From positions 1-64,000 of the forward strand of contig NZ_BBXE01000039.1 in assembly GCF_001570565.1 (NCBI RefSeq): DNA of 64,000 bases, given 5' to 3'. How positions within the stretch are numbered: the first letter of the stretch is position 1; each line of letters opens with the position of its first letter. Positions 48,875 through 57,080 of this stretch are shown in pieces. Position numbers and translations under genes: made by a program. This DNA comes from Herbidospora yilanensis (GTDB lineage Bacteria > Actinomycetota > Actinomycetes > Streptosporangiales > Streptosporangiaceae). A model generated the notes under the pieces. The model had not been told where the DNA came from and ran no database searches. It was given only the letters and a program-made list of their open reading frames with translations.

Positions 48875-49177
48875 TCAGGCGGCGGGACGTATCTCCACGA
48901 CCGGGCAGGCGGGCCATGCCCGCGCCAGCCGCAGGGCTTCGTCGAGGTCGGCGACCTCGATCTCGGCGTAGCCGCTGAAGGTTTCCGGGCCGTCGCCGAC
49001 CGTCCCGTCGATGATCGCCTCAGACCGTACAGTAGTGGCGGTATGGGGGTGCTTCAGGCTAGTCCAATGGGTGATCTTGTCGGCGTTCTCGGCTAACCAC
49101 CGTCCGACGGCCTCGAAGGCGATGTCCTGTTCGGCCTCGTACGACTCGGTTTCGAAGAACATCAGGACGTACTTCAC
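48875..49177 (-). CDS. Second YCII-related protein, DGPF motif lost
   Basis: Codes for 100 residues, similar to the protein at 47318 (KYVLMFFETES, THWTSLKHPHTATTVR, GYAEIEVADLDEAL), but the DGPF box is changed (VGDGPETFSGYAEIE) and a central segment is shorter. The GTG start follows GGGAGG. It faces the ECF42 gene and may be a second target or a diverging duplicate. Confidence 0.85.
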   Translation of the reverse strand: MKYVLMFFETESYEAEQDIAFEAVGRWLAENADKITHWTSLKHPHTATTVRSEAIIDGTVGDGPETFSGYAEIEVADLDEALRLARAWPACPVVEIRPAA

Positions 49178-49229
49178 GGCGATCCTCCCTGGCGATGGCG
49201 TTCATCAGGAAGACGATCGGAAACCGGGC

Positions 49230-50363
49230 TTATACGACATGAGCGAAGATTTCCGAGACTCGGTCGATCTCCGCCTCGGTCGTCCAGCGGCCGAGGGAGA
49301 ACCGGATCGCGGACAGGGCACGGGCGCGGTCGAGGCCCATGGCCGTGAGTACCGCGGACGGTTCGGGGTCGCCGGTGTGACAGGCCGATCCGGTCGCGGC
49401 GGCCAAGCCAGGCAAGTCGGCGAGCAGGTCACGGGCGATGATCCCGGGAAGGCTGACGTTCAGCGTGCCGGGCAGGCGATGGTCGGGATGGCCGTTCAGC
49501 CGGACCCCGCCGGGCCAACCGGCGTCGAGCCGGTCGAAGAGGCGGTCGCGCAGTCTGCCGATCCGGGCGGCTTCGACGGCCAGACCCTCTCCCGCCAGGC
49601 GGGCGGCCTCGCCGAGGGCGACGGCGAAGGCGACGTTCTCGGTTCCGGACCGGCGGCCCGCCTCCTGACCCCCTCCGGGGATCAGCGGTTGGAGGGTGAC
49701 GCCGTGGCGGACGTACAGGGCGCCGACGCCCTTGGGCGCGTAGAACTTGTGCCCGGCGACGGTGAGCAGGTCGACGCCCAGGTCGGAGACCGAGACGGGG
49801 ATCTTGCCGACCGCTTGGGCGGCGTCGGTGTGGAACAACGCGCCGTGCTCGTGCGCGATCGAGGCGAGTTCCGCGACGGGCTGGATCGTGCCGGTCTCGC
49901 CGTTGGCGAGCATCACCGACACCAGCCGGGTCGCCGGGGTGAGCACCCGGTGCAACTCGGCCGGGTCGACGCGGCCGAATCGGTCGACGGACAGCAGGGT
50001 GACCCGGATGCCCGTCCGTTCGAGGGCGGCGCAGGTGCGGAGCACCGCCGGGTGTTCGCTCACCTGAGTGATCAGATGATCGCCGGGAGCCAGGGCGGGG
50101 CCGCGCAGGGCGAGGACGTCGGACTCCGAGCCGCCGCCGGTGAAGACGATCTCGCCGGGTTCCGCGCCGATCAGCGCCGCCACCAAGGCCCGCGCCTCGC
50201 CGAGGGCCTCGCGGGGCTCCTCGGCGTAGACGCCCGTGGTCGACGGGTTGCCGAAGTGGAGGTCGAGGTACGGCCGGGCCGCCTCCGCCACCCGCGGGTC
50301 GACCGGGGTGGTGGCGTTGTGGTCGAGGTAGACGACGTCGTCGCGGAGACCCGGTGGTCTCAT
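49230..50363 (-). CDS. Cysteine desulfurase (NifS/IscS-like)
   Basis: Codes for 377 residues of a class V PLP enzyme. YLDHNATTPVDP opens the protein, the PLP lysine is K206 (VAGHKFYAPKG), and the persulfide-forming cysteine is C328 in GSACHTGDPEPS. It moves sulfur from cysteine to acceptors. ATG at 50363 overlaps the ArsR-rhodanese stop by 4 nt, so it is coexpressed with a persulfide-responsive regulator and likely passes sulfur to rhodanese domains nearby. Confidence 0.9.
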   Translation of the reverse strand: MRPPGLRDDVVYLDHNATTPVDPRVAEAARPYLDLHFGNPSTTGVYAEEPREALGEARALVAALIGAEPGEIVFTGGGSESDVLALRGPALAPGDHLITQVSEHPAVLRTCAALERTGIRVTLLSVDRFGRVDPAELHRVLTPATRLVSVMLANGETGTIQPVAELASIAHEHGALFHTDAAQAVGKIPVSVSDLGVDLLTVAGHKFYAPKGVGALYVRHGVTLQPLIPGGGQEAGRRSGTENVAFAVALGEAARLAGEGLAVEAARIGRLRDRLFDRLDAGWPGGVRLNGHPDHRLPGTLNVSLPGIIARDLLADLPGLAAATGSACHTGDPEPSAVLTAMGLDRARALSAIRFSLGRWTTEAEIDRVSEIFAHVV

Positions 50364-51019
50364 GAGGCGACCGGCAGTCCCTCGGCGTGCCACTGCGGCC
50401 ATCCGTCGGCGAGCAGGCGCGCCTCGAATCCGTTGGCGCGCAGCAGCCGGACGGCCTCGGGCGCCATCACGCAGAACCGGCCGCGGCAGTAGGCCACGAT
50501 CAGGCTCTCCTTCGGGAGTTCGGCCAGGCGGGCGGCGAGCTGGTCGTGCGGGATGGACAACGCTCCGGCGATGTGGCCGGCGGCGTACTCCTCGGCCGGG
50601 CGCACGTCGACCACGACGACCTCACCGCGGGCGATCAGCTCGGCCAGATCTCCCCGTCCGACCGGCTGTAGTGCGGAGACGTCGCCCAGGTAGTCGCGGG
50701 CCGCCTTCTCCGCGTCCGGAAGGGTCTCGGTCGCCATCGCCTTGAGCGACTCGACGAACTCGAGGACGGAGGTGTCGGCCACCCGGTAGAAGATCTTCAC
50801 TCCGTCGCGCCGGGTCCGCAACAGGCCGGCGTGCTGAAGCACCTTGAGCTGGGCAGAGGTGTTGCTGAGCTTCCAGCCGCAGGAGGTGGCCAGGTCGTCG
50901 ACGCTGCGTTCGCCCTGGGCCAGGACGTCGATCAGTTCCAGCCGCAGGGGGTTGGCCAGGGCCTTGCCCATACGCGCGAACTGTTCGTAGAGAAGAAGCT
51001 TGCGCTCGCGGTCGCTCAT
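50360..51019 (-). CDS. ArsR-family regulator fused to a rhodanese domain
   Basis: Codes for 219 residues. Residues 1-95 form an ArsR winged HTH (LANPLRLELIDVLAQGE; LSNTSAQLKVLQHAGLL). Residues about 118-215 form a rhodanese domain with the catalytic loop YCRGRFC, containing C178 and C183. The fusion suggests a repressor that reads persulfides directly on its sulfur-carrying cysteine. GGAGG lies 7 nt before ATG 51019. It is divergent from the persulfide-dioxygenase-like gene. Confidence 0.9.
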   Translation of the reverse strand: MSDRERKLLLYEQFARMGKALANPLRLELIDVLAQGERSVDDLATSCGWKLSNTSAQLKVLQHAGLLRTRRDGVKIFYRVADTSVLEFVESLKAMATETLPDAEKAARDYLGDVSALQPVGRGDLAELIARGEVVVVDVRPAEEYAAGHIAGALSIPHDQLAARLAELPKESLIVAYCRGRFCVMAPEAVRLLRANGFEARLLADGWPQWHAEGLPVAS

Positions 51020-51075
51020 CTATAATCCTCCAAATACTTATGGAATATCGTATCAGCCGTCCGGGAGGTAGCACA
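51020..51075. promoter_or_regulatory. Divergent promoter with ArsR-type repeat
   Basis: TCCA (51029-51032) and TGGA (51041-51044) flank an AT-rich 8-nt centre, and ATAC/GTAT flank the right part (51035-51054). The tract between the two start codons is AT-rich. This is the natural site for the ArsR-rhodanese protein. Confidence 0.5.
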
Positions 51076-52401
51076 GTGGACACGAACGTCATCCCGCTTG
51101 TGGACGAGGGCCTCGGCAACACGGCTTACCTCACCGCCCTGGGCGACGGGCGCGCGTTAGCGGTGGACGCCTCCCGTGACCTGCGGCAACTCAGGGCCGC
51201 CGCCGAACGCCGGGGGCTGAAGATCGCCTACGCCGCCGAGACCCATCTCCACGCCGACTTCCTGTCCGGGGCCCGCCAGCTGGCGGCCGACGACGGGGCG
51301 ACGATCCTCGCCTCGGCCATGGGCGACCGCGAGTTCCCCCACGTGGGCCTGCACGACGAGGAGGAGGTCGACCTCGGCGGGCTGACGCTGCGCATCCTGA
51401 CCACCCCGGGACACACCCTGGAGCACATCGTGTACGTGCTCCTCGACGGCGACCGGCCGCTCGGTGTCTTCACCGGGGGTTCCCTGATCGTCGGCTCGGC
51501 CGCCCGGACCGACCTCGTCGACCCCGACCGGACGGTCGAACTCGCCCACCTGCAGTACGCCTCGTTGCAGCGCCTGATCACGCTGCCGGACGCCACCCAC
51601 GTCTGGCCCACCCACGGGGCCGGTTCGTTCTGCTCGGCGCCCCCAGGGGCGGAGCGCACGTCCACGATCGGGACCGAGAAACGCACCAACACCCTGCTGC
51701 GTTCGGACGGCCCCGACGCCTTCGCCGCGAACCTGGTCGCCGGGCTCGGCTCGCATCCCTCCTACTTCGCCGACCTGCCCGAGGTGAACCGCAGGGGGCC
51801 GGTCGTAGTCGGCGAACGGCCGTCATTGCAGCCGGTCGGCCCTGAGGAGGTGGCGCGCGCGGGTGGCGTCGTGGTCGACGTCCGGCCGGTGCTCGACTTC
51901 GCGCGCGGGCACGTGCCGGGTTCGGTGTCGAATCCGCTGCGCGGGCAGTTCGCCACGTGGCTGGGCTGGACCGTGCCCGCCGGTACGCCGGTGGCGTTCG
52001 TGCGCAATCCGGCGCAGGACCCCGACGAGATCGTGTGGCAGGCGCTCAAGGTCGGCTACGACGCCGTCCTCGGCGAGCTGACCGACGAGTGGAGGGCGGT
52101 CGCCGAGAGCGTCGAGGTGATCGGCCCCGCCGAAGTGGGCGCCGACCAGGTGATCGACGTGCGCCAGGAGTCGGAGTTCGCGACCGGTCACCTGCCGGGC
52201 GCGCGGAACGTGGAACTCGGCGGGATCGAGGCGCTCACGCCGGGCGAGGAGCCTCTCGTGGTGATGTGCGGCCACGGTGAGCGCGCCGCGACGGGGGCTT
52301 CCCTGCTCATCCGTCGTGGGCACCGGAAGGTGCGCATCCTGTCGGGCGGGCCCGGCGACTGGTCGCGCCTCACCGGCATGGCGCTGGAGCACGGCCGATG
52401 A
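51076..52401 (+). CDS. Metallo-beta-lactamase/rhodanese fusion, persulfide-dioxygenase-like
   Basis: Codes for 441 residues. Residues 1-230 form an ETHE1/Blh-type MBL domain with AAETHLHADFLSG and TTPGHTLEHIVYVL. Two rhodanese domains follow (about 255-345 and 350-440); the first has no Cys in its loop (FVRNPAQDPD), the second has Cys in VVMCGHGERAATG. GTG 51076 is chosen because GGGAGG lies 7 nt upstream; an ATG at 51040 lacks a ribosome site. It probably oxidises persulfides to sulfite. Confidence 0.9.
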   Translation: MDTNVIPLVDEGLGNTAYLTALGDGRALAVDASRDLRQLRAAAERRGLKIAYAAETHLHADFLSGARQLAADDGATILASAMGDREFPHVGLHDEEEVDLGGLTLRILTTPGHTLEHIVYVLLDGDRPLGVFTGGSLIVGSAARTDLVDPDRTVELAHLQYASLQRLITLPDATHVWPTHGAGSFCSAPPGAERTSTIGTEKRTNTLLRSDGPDAFAANLVAGLGSHPSYFADLPEVNRRGPVVVGERPSLQPVGPEEVARAGGVVVDVRPVLDFARGHVPGSVSNPLRGQFATWLGWTVPAGTPVAFVRNPAQDPDEIVWQALKVGYDAVLGELTDEWRAVAESVEVIGPAEVGADQVIDVRQESEFATGHLPGARNVELGGIEALTPGEEPLVVMCGHGERAATGASLLIRRGHRKVRILSGGPGDWSRLTGMALEHGR

Positions 52402-53636
52402 CAGGTGCGCCTCGCCTCGGCCTGCGCGCGAACCTCCCTCAATTCACTCTGCTCGTCGTCGTCAACGCGCTGGTCGGCGGCATGCTCGGTCAGGAACGCA
52501 CCGTCGTGCCCCTGCTGGCCGAGCAGGTGTTCACCCTCAGCGCCCACACAGCACTTCTGACGTACATCCTGGCCTTCGGTCTTTCGAAGGCGGTCACCAA
52601 CCTGTTCTCGGGTTCGTTGTGCGACCGTTTCGGCCGCAGGCCGGTTCTGGTCGCGGGCTGGCTGGTCGGGCTGCCGGTGCCGCTGCTGATCATCTGGGCG
52701 CCCGGGTGGGAGTGGGTGATCGCGGCGAACGTGCTGCTCGGGATCAACCAGGGGCTCACCTGGTCGGCCACGGTCATCATGAAGATCGACCTGGTCGGCC
52801 CCGAACGCCGGGGCCTGGCCATGGGGTTCAACGAGTCGGCTGGCTACCTGGCCGTAGCGGTGACCGCCCTGGTCACCGGCTACCTGGCAGAGCTGTACGG
52901 GCTGCGGCCCGCGCCCTTCCTCCTCGGCCTGGCCTACGCGGTGATCGGCCTCGGGCTGTCCGCCGTCTGGGTCCGGGAGACCCGGGGATTCGTGTCACTG
53001 GAGGCAAGCGGAACCGACCGGCGCTCGCTCCGGGAGATCTTCGTGACGACCAGCTTCCGCGATCCCTCGTTGTCCTCGGTCAGCCAGGCGGGCCTGGTGA
53101 ACAACCTGAACGACGGCGTGGCGTGGGGCCTGTTCCCCGTCCTGTTCATGGTCGAGGGGCTGAGCCTCGCCGAGATCGGTGTTCTGACGGCCACGCTCCC
53201 CGCCGTGTGGGGGTTGGGCCAGATCGCCGCCGGCGCGTTGTCCGACCGCTGGGGGCGGAAACGCCTGATCACCGGCGGGATGTTGCTCCAGGGGGCGGCG
53301 CTGGCGTGGATCGCCGCCGCGGACGACTTCGCGCCCTGGGCGGTCGCCGCCGCCCTGGTCGGAGCGGGCACCGCCATGGTCTACCCCACGTTGCTGGCGG
53401 CCGTGGCCGACGTCGCGCACCCGTCGTGGCGGGCCCGCGCCGTGGGGGTCTATCGGTGGTGGCGCGACTTCGGATTCGCGGTGGGCGCGGTCGCCGCCGG
53501 GCTGCTCGCCGACTCCTTCGGCGTGCGCGTCGCGGTGGTCGTCACCGCCGCGGTGACCGTAATGTCCGGCCTGGTGGTGGCCGTACGGATGCGGGAGACA
53601 CGGCCGGGTCCAGGCGCGGTCAAAGCTTCGCTTTAG
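52398..53636 (+). CDS. MFS transporter
   Basis: Codes for 412 residues with 12 membrane helices. The MFS loop motif is SGSLCDRFGRRPVL (about 71-84) and its repeat is GALSDRWGRKRLI near 275. It is coupled by a 4-nt overlap to the persulfide-dioxygenase-like gene, so it may export sulfite or another sulfur product. The final codons overlap the AT-rich motif that precedes the next gene. Confidence 0.87.
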   Translation: MTGAPRLGLRANLPQFTLLVVVNALVGGMLGQERTVVPLLAEQVFTLSAHTALLTYILAFGLSKAVTNLFSGSLCDRFGRRPVLVAGWLVGLPVPLLIIWAPGWEWVIAANVLLGINQGLTWSATVIMKIDLVGPERRGLAMGFNESAGYLAVAVTALVTGYLAELYGLRPAPFLLGLAYAVIGLGLSAVWVRETRGFVSLEASGTDRRSLREIFVTTSFRDPSLSSVSQAGLVNNLNDGVAWGLFPVLFMVEGLSLAEIGVLTATLPAVWGLGQIAAGALSDRWGRKRLITGGMLLQGAALAWIAAADDFAPWAVAAALVGAGTAMVYPTLLAAVADVAHPSWRARAVGVYRWWRDFGFAVGAVAAGLLADSFGVRVAVVVTAAVTVMSGLVVAVRMRETRPGPGAVKASL

Positions 53637-53678
53637 ATTCATATAGCTGGGTGTTAGGCTTGAAAAATCTATAGCTGG
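53631..53678 (+). promoter_or_regulatory. AT-rich regulon motif, copy 1, with second half site
   Basis: CTTTAGATTCATATAGCT (53631-53648) is one of three copies of this motif in the window. TATAGCTGG occurs at 53642 and again at 53670, about 28 nt apart. The region lies between the MFS stop and the PLP-enzyme start and has its likely promoter. Confidence 0.6.
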
Positions 53679-53701
53679 CTCTGCGCCGTGCAGGAGGCGT
53701 C

Positions 53702-55054
53702 ATGACCGACCCCGTAGAGACCGTTCCCCGCCGTTCGCTTCTCCTGGGCGCCGCCCTGGCGGGCGGCGGGCTGCTCACCGGCGCGTGCACGAACGCGAAC
53801 GCCGGTGCGGGCGCTTCCGGAGGCGCTCCGGCACCCGCGTCCGCGAAGTTCGACCCGCGTGACTGGACGTCGGTGCGGGCGCAGTTCCCGCTGACCCCGA
53901 ACCTGGCGCACTTCTCGGCGTTCATGTTGTCCTCCCATCCGGCCCCGGTGACCGCCGCGATCACCAAGTTCCGGCAGGGACTGGACGCCAACCCGATCGA
54001 GTTCGGCATGGGCATGGCCGACTTCGAGTTCAGCTCCCAGGCCCGCCAGGCGCTGGCCAAGTACATCGGCACCCAGCCCAACGAGATCGCGCTCACCGAC
54101 AGCGCGACCATGGGCATCGGCCTGCTCTACGGGGGGCTGGCGCTCAAGGAGGGCGACGAGATCCTCACCACCTCCCACGAGTTCTACTCCACCTATGAGG
54201 CGGTGCGGCTGCGGGCGACGGCCACCGGCGCGAAGGTGCGCACCATCCGGCTCTACGACGACCCCGCCCAGGCGAAGGCCGACCAGATGGTCGCGCGGGT
54301 GAAGGCCGCGATCACCTCGAAGACGCGGGTGCTGGCGATGACCTGGGTGCACTCGATCACCGGCGTGAAGATCCCGGTCAAGCAGATCGCCGCCCTGCTC
54401 GCGACCGTCAACGCCGGCCGGAGGGAGCCCGACCGGGTGCTGCTGTGCGTCGACGGCGTGCACGGCTTCGCCGCCGAGGCCGCCACCATGAAGGACCTGG
54501 GCGCCGACTTCTTCGTCACCTCGACGCACAAGTGGCTGTTCGGACCGCGCGGCACGGGCTTCGTCTGGGGCACCCCGGCGGCGTGGCGGCGGCACCGGCA
54601 GATCATCCCGAGCTTCTCGATGCCGGCCTTCCAGGGCTGGTTCACCGGCCAGCCTCCGGGCGGCGCACCCGGCGACCTGGCCACGCCGGGCGGCTACCAC
54701 ACCTTCGAGCACCGGTGGGCGCTGCCCGCCGCCGTGGAGTTCCACACGGCGATCGGTCCCGCGCGGGTGGCCGAGCAGATCAAAACCCAGAGCGAGCAGC
54801 TCAAGGCCGGGCTCGCGGGCCTGCGGCACGTGCGCCTGGTCACGCCCCGGTCGGCCGAGGTGTCGGCGGGCGTCATCTGCTGCGCGGTCGAGGGCATGCA
54901 CCCGGAGGCCGTGGTGGAGCGCCTGGTCAAGGAGCACCAGGTCGCGGCGGCGGCGACACCGTACCGGGAGACCTATGTGCGGTTCGGGCCGAGCATGGTG
55001 ACCACGTCGCAGGAGGTCGACAAGGCCGTGCGCGCGATGGCGGCGCTGGCCTGA
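53702..55054 (+). CDS. Tat-exported class V PLP-dependent enzyme (lipoprotein)
   Basis: Codes for 450 residues. The twin-arginine signal is PRRSLLLGAALAGGG (RR at 10-11), with a lipobox ending at C29. The mature part is a class V aminotransferase fold of the isopenicillin-N-epimerase/cysteine-desulfurase-like branch, with the PLP lysine K277 in TSTHKWLFGPRG and D251-G-x-H. There is no NifS-type catalytic Cys loop. Export of a folded PLP enzyme is unusual; Tat fits because cofactor loading happens in the cytoplasm. AGGAGG precedes the ATG. Confidence 0.88.
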   Translation: MTDPVETVPRRSLLLGAALAGGGLLTGACTNANAGAGASGGAPAPASAKFDPRDWTSVRAQFPLTPNLAHFSAFMLSSHPAPVTAAITKFRQGLDANPIEFGMGMADFEFSSQARQALAKYIGTQPNEIALTDSATMGIGLLYGGLALKEGDEILTTSHEFYSTYEAVRLRATATGAKVRTIRLYDDPAQAKADQMVARVKAAITSKTRVLAMTWVHSITGVKIPVKQIAALLATVNAGRREPDRVLLCVDGVHGFAAEAATMKDLGADFFVTSTHKWLFGPRGTGFVWGTPAAWRRHRQIIPSFSMPAFQGWFTGQPPGGAPGDLATPGGYHTFEHRWALPAAVEFHTAIGPARVAEQIKTQSEQLKAGLAGLRHVRLVTPRSAEVSAGVICCAVEGMHPEAVVERLVKEHQVAAAATPYRETYVRFGPSMVTTSQEVDKAVRAMAALA

Positions 55055-55063
55055 GACGCGAAG

Positions 55064-55105
55064 GGAACCGGCCGGGCCCCTGGGCGCCCGGCCGGTTCCG
55101 TCTTT
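55064..55105 (+). terminator. Rho-independent terminator, bidirectional
   Basis: GGAACCGGCCGGGC (55064-55077) pairs perfectly with GCCCGGCCGGTTCC (55086-55099), followed by GTCTTT. It separates the PLP-enzyme gene from the convergent ten-gene run and can serve both. Confidence 0.88.
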
Positions 55106-55111
55106 CCGGGG

Positions 55112-55462
55112 TCAGACGTTGATGGTCCGGTCGGCCCACATCGTCCAGGTGGCCAGTTCCTTCATCGAGGAGCGGTGGGTGCCGTTCGCGACGTTCGCCT
55201 CGTTGATGCCGCGGGCGTCCAGGCAGGTGCCGCAGGAGCCGATCTCGGCGTTCTTGGTGACCAGGCCGCGGATCATGTTGCCCACGTTGTAGTAGCCGTC
55301 AGGGGTCTTCTGCCCGGCCATCACCGCGGAGACGGCGTCGCCGAACATGAAGACCTTGACCTCGTTACCGTCGTCCTCCAGCATCTGCCGGGCCCACCGG
55401 ATGCCGTTGTAGGTGCGCTCGCTGCCGTAGGGGGCGTCGTGCAGGACGAAAAGAATCCTCAT
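55112..55462 (-). CDS. DsrE/DsrF-like family protein
   Basis: Codes for 116 residues: RILFVLHDAPYGSERTYNGI at the start and a Cys pair C77-x2-C80 (IGSCGTCLDARG). DsrE-type proteins carry sulfur as persulfide on a conserved Cys. Last gene of the operon, coupled by a 4-nt overlap to the permease. The Cys pair supports a sulfur-transfer role. Confidence 0.88.
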   Translation of the reverse strand: MRILFVLHDAPYGSERTYNGIRWARQMLEDDGNEVKVFMFGDAVSAVMAGQKTPDGYYNVGNMIRGLVTKNAEIGSCGTCLDARGINEANVANGTHRSSMKELATWTMWADRTINV

Positions 55463-56331
55463 CGCTTGCTCCTCCAGAAGGATCGAATCGCGGACGGCAC
55501 CACGCCGCCCGAACGCTCGGAGGCCGCCCCGAGGCGCCCCCGGAAAATCTTCGAGATCCGGTCCACGGCGATGACGAGGATCACCACCGAGGCCATGAGC
55601 GTGGCCAGTTCCTGGTAGCGGAACAGGTGCAGCGCGATGCCGAGGGCCTGGCCGATGCCGCCCGCCCCGACGAAGCCGATGACCACGGAGCTACGGATGT
55701 TGCACTCCCACTGGTAGAGGATCTGGGAGGCGATCACCGCACGCGCCTGCGGCACGATGCCGAGCAGGGCCGTGGTGAGCCGGGAGCCGCCCGTCAGCCG
55801 CATCGCCTCCACCGGGCCGGGGTCGACGGCCTCCAACTGCTCGGAGCAGAGTTTGGCCAGCACCCCCGCCGAGTGCAGGGCGATCGCGTAGACGCCCGCC
55901 GCCGGGCCGAGCCCGACCGTCGCGACGAACAACAACGCCCACAGGAGTTCGTGGACGCTGCGCAGGGTGGTCGCGACGGTCCGCGCGCCGGCCGACAGCC
56001 AGCGCGGGGCCTGCACGTTCCCGGCCATCAGCACCGCGAGCGGAAGGCCGATCAGGACGCCGAGCAGCAGCGCCGCCACCGAGATCTGGATGGTCTCCAC
56101 GGCCGCCGTGGCGACCCGGCCGAGCAGGTCGGCGTCCAGGTCCGGCGGGAACAGGCCGCCGACGATCTGGACGGCGCCCTCCCGGCCCTCGATCAGGGAG
56201 CCGAGACCGATGCCGGTGCCCGCGACGGACCAGCCGATGACGACCAGTGCGACGAGCGTGAGCACGACGCGGGGAGCACGCCGCGGCGCGGGTGGCAGGG
56301 CCGTCGTCACGCGTTCCTGCTGCAGTGTCAT
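55459..56331 (-). CDS. Phosphonate-type ABC permease (PhnE-like)
   Basis: Codes for 290 residues with six membrane helices. The coupling loop EAMRLTGGSRLTTALLGIVP and the FVGAGGIGQALGIAL segment match PhnE permeases. It overlaps the ATPase gene by 4 nt. With the PhnD- and PhnC-like subunits it completes an importer for phosphonate, phosphite or a related oxyanion. Confidence 0.88.
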   Translation of the reverse strand: MTLQQERVTTALPPAPRRAPRVVLTLVALVVIGWSVAGTGIGLGSLIEGREGAVQIVGGLFPPDLDADLLGRVATAAVETIQISVAALLLGVLIGLPLAVLMAGNVQAPRWLSAGARTVATTLRSVHELLWALLFVATVGLGPAAGVYAIALHSAGVLAKLCSEQLEAVDPGPVEAMRLTGGSRLTTALLGIVPQARAVIASQILYQWECNIRSSVVIGFVGAGGIGQALGIALHLFRYQELATLMASVVILVIAVDRISKIFRGRLGAASERSGGVVPSAIRSFWRSKR

Positions 56332-57080
56332 GACCTCAGCTCCGCCGGTCCGCCGTAGATCTGCTCCAGCCGCCGGGCGTCGGGCGGGTCTCCGTCGTGG
56401 ACGACCAGACCGTCGCGCAACGCCACGACGCGGTCGAACCGGCGGGCGACGTCGAGGTCGTGGGTGGTGGCGATGAGCGTGGCGCCGCTGCCGTCCAGAT
56501 GGTCGAGGGCGACCGCCGCGCGTACCGGGTCGAGACCTGAGGTGCACTCGTCGGCGAGCAGCAGGCCAGGTGCGGTGAACAGGGCGCGGGCCAGTGCGAC
56601 GCGCTGCCTCTCCCCGCCGGACAGGCGCTCGACGCGGGTGCGCAGTAACGGGGTGATGTCGTGGATGGCGGCCAGCTCGGCCAGCCGGGCGGCGAACCGC
56701 GCCGGCACCCCTCCGGCGAGCACCACGGCCCAGTCGGCCGGCCGCCAGGCGTGCGCGACCCCGGCCAGGATGTTGGTACGCGCGGTGAGCCCGACGATCA
56801 GGTCGTCGCGCTGGCGTACACATCCGATGCGGCGGCGCAGCCGGGTGACCTCGGCGCGGCGTCCGAACGGGTCGGCGCCGTCGATCGCGACCTCCCCCTC
56901 CGAAGGGCGCACGGCGCCGATGATGACGCGGAGCAGGGTCGTCTTGCCCGCGCCCGATGGACCGAGCAGCGCGACCCGCTCCCCCGGCCCGACCTTGAGA
57001 TGCACACCGGACAGGACGGTGCGACCGGCGAAGGCCACCGTGACCCCGCCGACGTGCACCTCCATCGCCTGTACGGTCAT
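56328..57080 (-). CDS. Phosphonate-type ABC ATPase (PhnC-like)
   Basis: Codes for 250 residues. It has Walker A LLGPSGAGKTTLLR, Q-loop GCVRQRDDL, signature RLSGGERQRVALA, Walker B LLLADECTSGLDP (Asp-Glu kept, with Ala before) and switch His ATTHDLDVA. Order and overlaps with PhnD- and PhnE-like genes indicate an import ATPase. Confidence 0.88.
   Translation of the reverse strand: MTVQAMEVHVGGVTVAFAGRTVLSGVHLKVGPGERVALLGPSGAGKTTLLRVIIGAVRPSEGEVAIDGADPFGRRAEVTRLRRRIGCVRQRDDLIVGLTARTNILAGVAHAWRPADWAVVLAGGVPARFAARLAELAAIHDITPLLRTRVERLSGGERQRVALARALFTAPGLLLADECTSGLDPVRAAVALDHLDGSGATLIATTHDLDVARRFDRVVALRDGLVVHDGDPPDARRLEQIYGGPAELRS

Noticed and set aside
50387-50671. Plus-strand frames across the desulfurase and ArsR genes
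   Set aside because: They are antisense to well-supported genes with intact motifs, and have no ribosome sites.
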